From Pelecanus crispus (Eukaryota > Chordata > Aves > Pelecaniformes > Pelecanidae), in contig NC_134643.1 of the NCBI RefSeq assembly GCF_030463565.1, forward strand, positions 177,984,491 to 178,048,490: DNA of 64,000 nt. Reading direction: 5' to 3'. Positions 59,135 to 64,000 of the stretch are shown here, in pieces. The translations under genes were made by a program, and so were the position numbers. The notes below the pieces were generated by a model. That model was given only the letters and a program-made list of their open reading frames with translations, was not told the DNA's origin and did not search any database. Position 1 is the stretch's first letter. Every line of letters starts with the position of its first letter.

Positions 59135-59625
59135 AAATCACAGAACCACAGAATGGTTGAGGTTGGAAGGAACCTCTGGAGGTCATCTGGTCCACCCCCT
59201 CTGCTCAAGCTGGGCCACCTAGAACAGCCTGCCCAGGACCATGTCCAGACAGCTTTGGAATATCTCCAAGGATGGAGACTACACAACCTCTCTGGGCAAC
59301 CTGTGCTCAGTCACCCTCACGGTAGGAAAAAAAAGTGTTTCCTGATGTTCACAGGGAACCTCCCGTGTTTCTGTGTGTGCCCATTACCTCTGGTCCTGTC
59401 ACTGGGCATTACTGAAGAGAACCTGGCTCCATCCTCTTCGCACCCTCCCTTCAGCTATTTTTATACATTGATGAGATCCCCCTGAGCCTTCTCTTCTCCA
59501 GGCTGAACAGTCCCAGCTCTCGGAGACTCTCCTCACATGCGAGATGCTCCAGGCCCTTCATCATTCCTGTGGCCCTTTCTTGGACTCTCTCCGGTATGTC
59601 CATGTCTTTCTTGTACTCCTGTGCA
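59135..59625 (-). mobile_element. CR1 LINE 3' fragment, same family as the copy at 37.8 kb
   Basis: The plus strand is almost identical over long stretches to 37804-38450 (for example TCTCTTCTCCAGGCTGAACA and CTCACATGCGAGATGCTCCA). The tail lies at the low-coordinate end (59135), so the element is on the minus strand. It lacks the SINE present in the other copy and shows the uninterrupted target region (CCATGTCCAGACAGC). Confidence 0.88.
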
Positions 59626-62600
59626 AAACAGATATGGAATATGAGAAAAGCATCTTGCAGAACCGTTAGGACTTTATTACTTAGATGAAGAAGTCATGTT
59701 GACTAAAACACTTTAATACTACTTTTAAGTTTTACTTTTTTCAGTTTGGCCTTCTTAAACCTGAAGGGCCTACAGTGACAGTAATGGTTAGCACTGTTTT
59801 CTGGATCCTGCAGTAAATTGTTTATTGTAAAAGTAAACATAAATAGTGTTCTAAATAGCATGTAAACAAAATAGTGTTAAAATGACATTTAAAAGTAAAT
59901 ATTGCTTCAGATTTGTTTTAGGAAAGAAGACATTTAATTGCTGTTAGTCAGCAACTTTACAACAGTTTAAACTTTGCTCCACCATGAAAATGAGCCAAGA
60001 AAAGAGTCTTCTTGGTAGTAGTAACTGTTGCAAGCTCAGTTCTGCAAAAAGTTGACTTGAAGGACGTGATCTGCATTCAGGCAAGTCTGAACATAATTGC
60101 ACAAAGGCAAGCAGTACAAGACTGTTAGCAATTTTAAATTTGTTTTTCATTCAGTATTCAACCAATGGCCAGCAAATGACAGCACTGTATTTAAGTTTAC
60201 ATTTCTTCATCTGTATAAGCCTATTCAAATTCTTGAGGTTTCTGATGGAACTTACATAATAGATAGCTTTCAGAACTAGATTAATTTTATCTTAATAAAT
60301 ATACATAAAACCAATACTGCATATTGATATTATTCTACAATTTTGTACTATTTTAAGTAAATATTATGCTTACTGTCCTATTTTGCTTGCTGTACCATAT
60401 AAAGAATTTAGAATAAAAGCTGTACATTTCTATCAAAAAAACTGAACAAAAAAAAAATTCAGTTTTCGTAGCTTCATTTTGCATCTTGAGTGTTGGTTTT
60501 CAGACCTCTAATACAGATAGTGTCAGTGGGAAATAAATTGGTTTTTCCAAGTGTAAATCTAATGAAATTAATGTACCTAATTTACTCATGGACTGACCTG
60601 AAACCAGGCTGTGAATTTACTGATTCTATTTGTTTTCCTCACTCTTTTCAAACTCTGTTTAGAAACTGTTTAGTTTTAATTCCATGTTCTTGGTTATGTA
60701 AACTGCACAAAATTTCCGATCTCTATATGGGTTTAGATAGCTACTTTAAGCAGGAAGTTGGCTTAAAGAAACCTCCAGGACTGAGTTACTTAGAAAGAAA
60801 CAGCAGGAGGTTGACTTGGTTTTCTTCATCTTTTCTTCTCCTTTTTTAGGCAACACAGGCAATACTAGAACCATCATTAAGAGGGACACTGGGCTACTCT
60901 TAAGATTTCACAGCTGAATACAGATTTTCAATTACATTGTCATCATCTTTGTTCAGTGTGTATATACATGTGTATAGTCTTACAAATCTGGTCCTTGGAT
61001 ACGTCCAAATACCATGCGGATATATCTGAACCAGCTTTAAATGTCATTACTGCAACACAGAGCTCAGGGTGGGAAACCTCTCAAATATTTGCCTTGGTCT
61101 AGGATGGATTTTGCGGTCTGCTCAGATCTTTATACTGCCACAGCTATTTCCTATTAGTCACTGAGACAGTTTTAAACTAGTTCAGGTATATTCTGACAAG
61201 CTTGTCGTAGCTGTGTATAGCTGTACTTTGTCTAAATTGGTAGCATGGTCAGATCCCTATGCCTCTGTTGTCTCCCTTACAACTTGCGCTAATTACCTTT
61301 GCTGGCCACAAGCACGGTTGAAGCAGGAGACCATAGAAGTGAAGGAACATTATCTGCCAAACAGACATAGCTACGCTTCAGACAAATTCAGGGAGCCAAA
61401 GCTCACATTAGCAGCAGCACAGCTTCTTCAGTATAGCTTGGTGTTTTTTCAGAAAAAAAGAGCATAGCAAGCTGCCACTGTGAGATGATTGCTTAGCCAG
61501 TTTTGTGGAGTAAACTATGAATCTAGAGGAAGTGGTACGGGATCCATAAATAAAGGCTGAGGCAGTGTGTGCTTGTCTCTCAGAGCGGATTCGTCTTAAA
61601 AAGTCGTTGTTTAAAAAGCAACTGCGCGTTGCTATGAAGAATGAATGCAAAGGCTGATGGCATTTCACGCAGGCAACAGAGGAGGGTCTAACTGAGTAAG
61701 AAGGATCTGCTGAATCCCACCTCTTCAGTGAGGTGTGTGTACTTGGAGAGAAGTCAGTGCAAAGCAGAACAATCACAGGAGTAAACACTTGTGTGACAGT
61801 TTGAAGTTGTTCTCTTTAAAACTAGTTTGTCTTTTTAAAATCTGTGAGTTTATAACTATTTTTTGAAAATACCTTGTGATAAAATATAATCATTTAAATA
61901 TTTGTATGTAACAAACCCTGGTGGTGGACACTACCTAAAAAAACTCCAAACAACAAAACTGAAAAGTAATTACAATTTTTTTAAATTTATATGGTATAGT
62001 TTTTCAGTGTTTTTTCAGATACAGATCTGATGTTAAAAACACAGGAGCCAACATGTGCTGTTATGGAAATAAACAATGTTTAACAAACAAACAAAAAAAA
62101 ACCCATATGGCTTTGAAGTTCCCATTTAACAAATGGGGTTGAATGGAATGTGCAGAAGTCAGGCAGAGTCGATAAAACTGATGACAGTAAAGTAGAAATA
62201 CAGAACAAGGAATGTAAATATATGCCAAATTATGAAGGAATGTGAGAAATATGTGAGAAAATACCTCCGGTTAGAAAACAAAAAATAATTAAAAAAAAAA
62301 AAAATCCCCAAACCATTGAGATCTCTTGGGAAAAATGGAGGAGATGCTAGAAAATACAGATGGCAATATGCTTTGTGCATTGAAAGCCAATACACATGGA
62401 TATTGCAAGAAGAAACCCATTGCTATTATTTGGACAGGACATTTCCACTCTGATCTTGGCAATACTTGTATTTTTTGTACTATCAATAAGGTATGATTAA
62501 GTAGAAAACAGTTTTAGTGTGTATTCCTTAGGAAAAAGATTATTCAAATATTTCTTCAGCTGTTAATCTGAAACCTGCTTTGTTTTTATGGTTCTCAGTC

Positions 62601-64000
62601 TTCTGTGAATGATGTGAGTATTTAAAACTGCAATGCATGGTCTCTGTCCTACAGGAATAGAGGGAAGCTGAGTATATTTTCACAGTAAGTTACTGCTAGG
62701 CCAGTAAGTTTAATGTATTGGCATTTCTCCTAACACTTATAACGCAATATAAATACCTATTTGAAAAGGGTATAAAGTGAAAATTATCTTTTCAGTATCA
62801 AGATGATGCTGATGATTCAAATTAGATGTCCTGCAGTACTGATAATGGTTTTGTTCTAAATAACTTTTAATCTGTTCATCATTATATATGTTTCCCATAT
62901 ATACAGCTCTTGAGCAGGCTTTATGCCCAAACTGATTTTTTTCTATATAAAATAAAGCTTTGCAGAAATTATAAACCTCTTGGATTAGGAACCAGCCTTT
63001 TGTTCTGTGTTTGTAATACAGCTGCATTAAAAACCACACAGTGCTGCGCTGTTGCTGTGGTTCCTTGTAATGCTAGCTTAGTCTCCTTTGAATGTAAGTC
63101 AGAATATAAACAAAAATAGAGCATTACCATGCCATTAACCACCATATCATCAACCAAACCTAGCCAGCTGCAACGCTAACTCAGCCTAAATTCTAAGGCC
63201 CCATGCCTCAAGTTTCCTGTTGAGTAAGCATTCTGTACCTTGCAAAGCCCTTCAAATGAATTTTAGAGGATTTCTGACATGCATAGTTTTTATGTATTAG
63301 GTAGACACATGAGCTTAGATGGCAGTTAAAACTGTTGGAATATGATCACTTACCTCAACAAGTAATTTGTTAAGCATGGAGAAAAATGTTCTTTTTCACT
63401 GGTCTAGCATGTTAACCATCAAACAACATGTATCCCACTGTTAGAATACACTGTACTAGTTCAGCTAGAGGCAGTCACCTAAATTTTATACAGACACACC
63501 TCAGGAACTAGTAATACGCCAACACATAGTCACAACTGTAATTAAAATTGCTCAAGTTGCTCATACTCTTGTTTTCAAAAGCCTGTAGCTTTCTGGAAAA
63601 AATGCCTAGTTGGCTGAATCTGAGTGGAAGTATCCATCAACATCTGAGCTTGCTTAGGACTGCAGTGGCAGAAGGTAAAAATGGATTTTGAGAAATAATC
63701 TTCAATGACAATTTCCACTGAAGCTAGCTTTTGTTCAGTTGTGCGATGCATGTATAAAGCTTCAAGGATGGTATTTCAGCATTCATACAGTTTTGAGGCA
63801 AAAAAGACAGTGCTATGCTTGAGTGTCTTAAATGCTGCTGGGAATGTACAGAAGTGCTCTAAACTCAGCAGTTCAGTAAGGGTTTGATCCTGCACATGGT
63901 TATGTGAGTTCAGCTAAATGAAAGGAGGAACACTTATCTTGAAATATTTGTCAGCTGTGTTGTCCAGATTTATTCCACTACAGAGCAGTTAGCTCACCTA

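Larger units (their letters stand above)
56621..64000. other. Region upstream of NDFIP2, no supported coding gene
   Basis: Apart from the two CR1 fragments at 58.65-58.89 and 59.13-59.63 kb, this is AT-rich sequence without recognisable exons. The frames at 56743-56974 and 57385-57841 run over the CpG-island shoulder and have no family features. From general vertebrate gene order I recall RBM26 as a divergent neighbour of NDFIP2, but nothing of it is visible here. A divergent non-coding transcript is possible and unproven. Confidence 0.6.

Overview
This is a vertebrate nuclear window from a bird, most likely a songbird. Three things point there: CR1 LINE fragments with the typical avian 3' tail, a tRNA-Ile-headed SINE with a CR1-type tail (the layout described for passerine TguSINE1), and a recently inserted ERVL-like endogenous retrovirus. 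The genus or species cannot be named from the sequence.

One host gene fills most of the window on the minus strand: NDFIP2 (NEDD4 family-interacting protein 2). Its first coding exon lies in a CpG island at about 55.65-56.6 kb. Six more coding exons follow at 36.6, 35.0, 20.7, 12.1, 8.8 and 4.9 kb, all with GT-AG borders and matching phases. They encode a predicted 234-residue protein with three PY motifs and three membrane segments. A splice donor sits directly after the stop codon, and the 3'UTR appears to continue in a separate exon at about 3.07-1.2 kb that ends near an AATAAA signal. Introns 1 to 7 are about 19.5, 1.5, 14.2, 8.5, 3.2, 3.8 and 1.8 kb.

Intron 3 contains an almost complete endogenous retrovirus (26877-33753) in the opposite orientation to the gene. 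It has two LTRs of 578 and 575 bp that differ at about a dozen positions by eye, a 5-bp target duplication (AGTAG), a tRNA-Lys1,2-type primer binding site, a gag-like ORF, a same-frame pol ORF separated from gag by one amber codon, and one frameshift in integrase. There is no env. The Gag-like protein is odd: it starts with hydrophobic, probably membrane-spanning segments, carries four 10-residue repeats and has no visible zinc knuckle.

Other repeats are two minus-strand CR1 fragments of one family (37.8-38.6 kb, with the tRNA-Ile SINE nested in it, and 59.1-59.6 kb), a plus-strand CR1 3' end (58.65-58.89 kb), a short CR1/SINE tail (49.5 kb), and several microsatellites and short tandem duplications. 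The stretch from 56.6 kb to the end is upstream of NDFIP2 and shows no coding exon that I can support.
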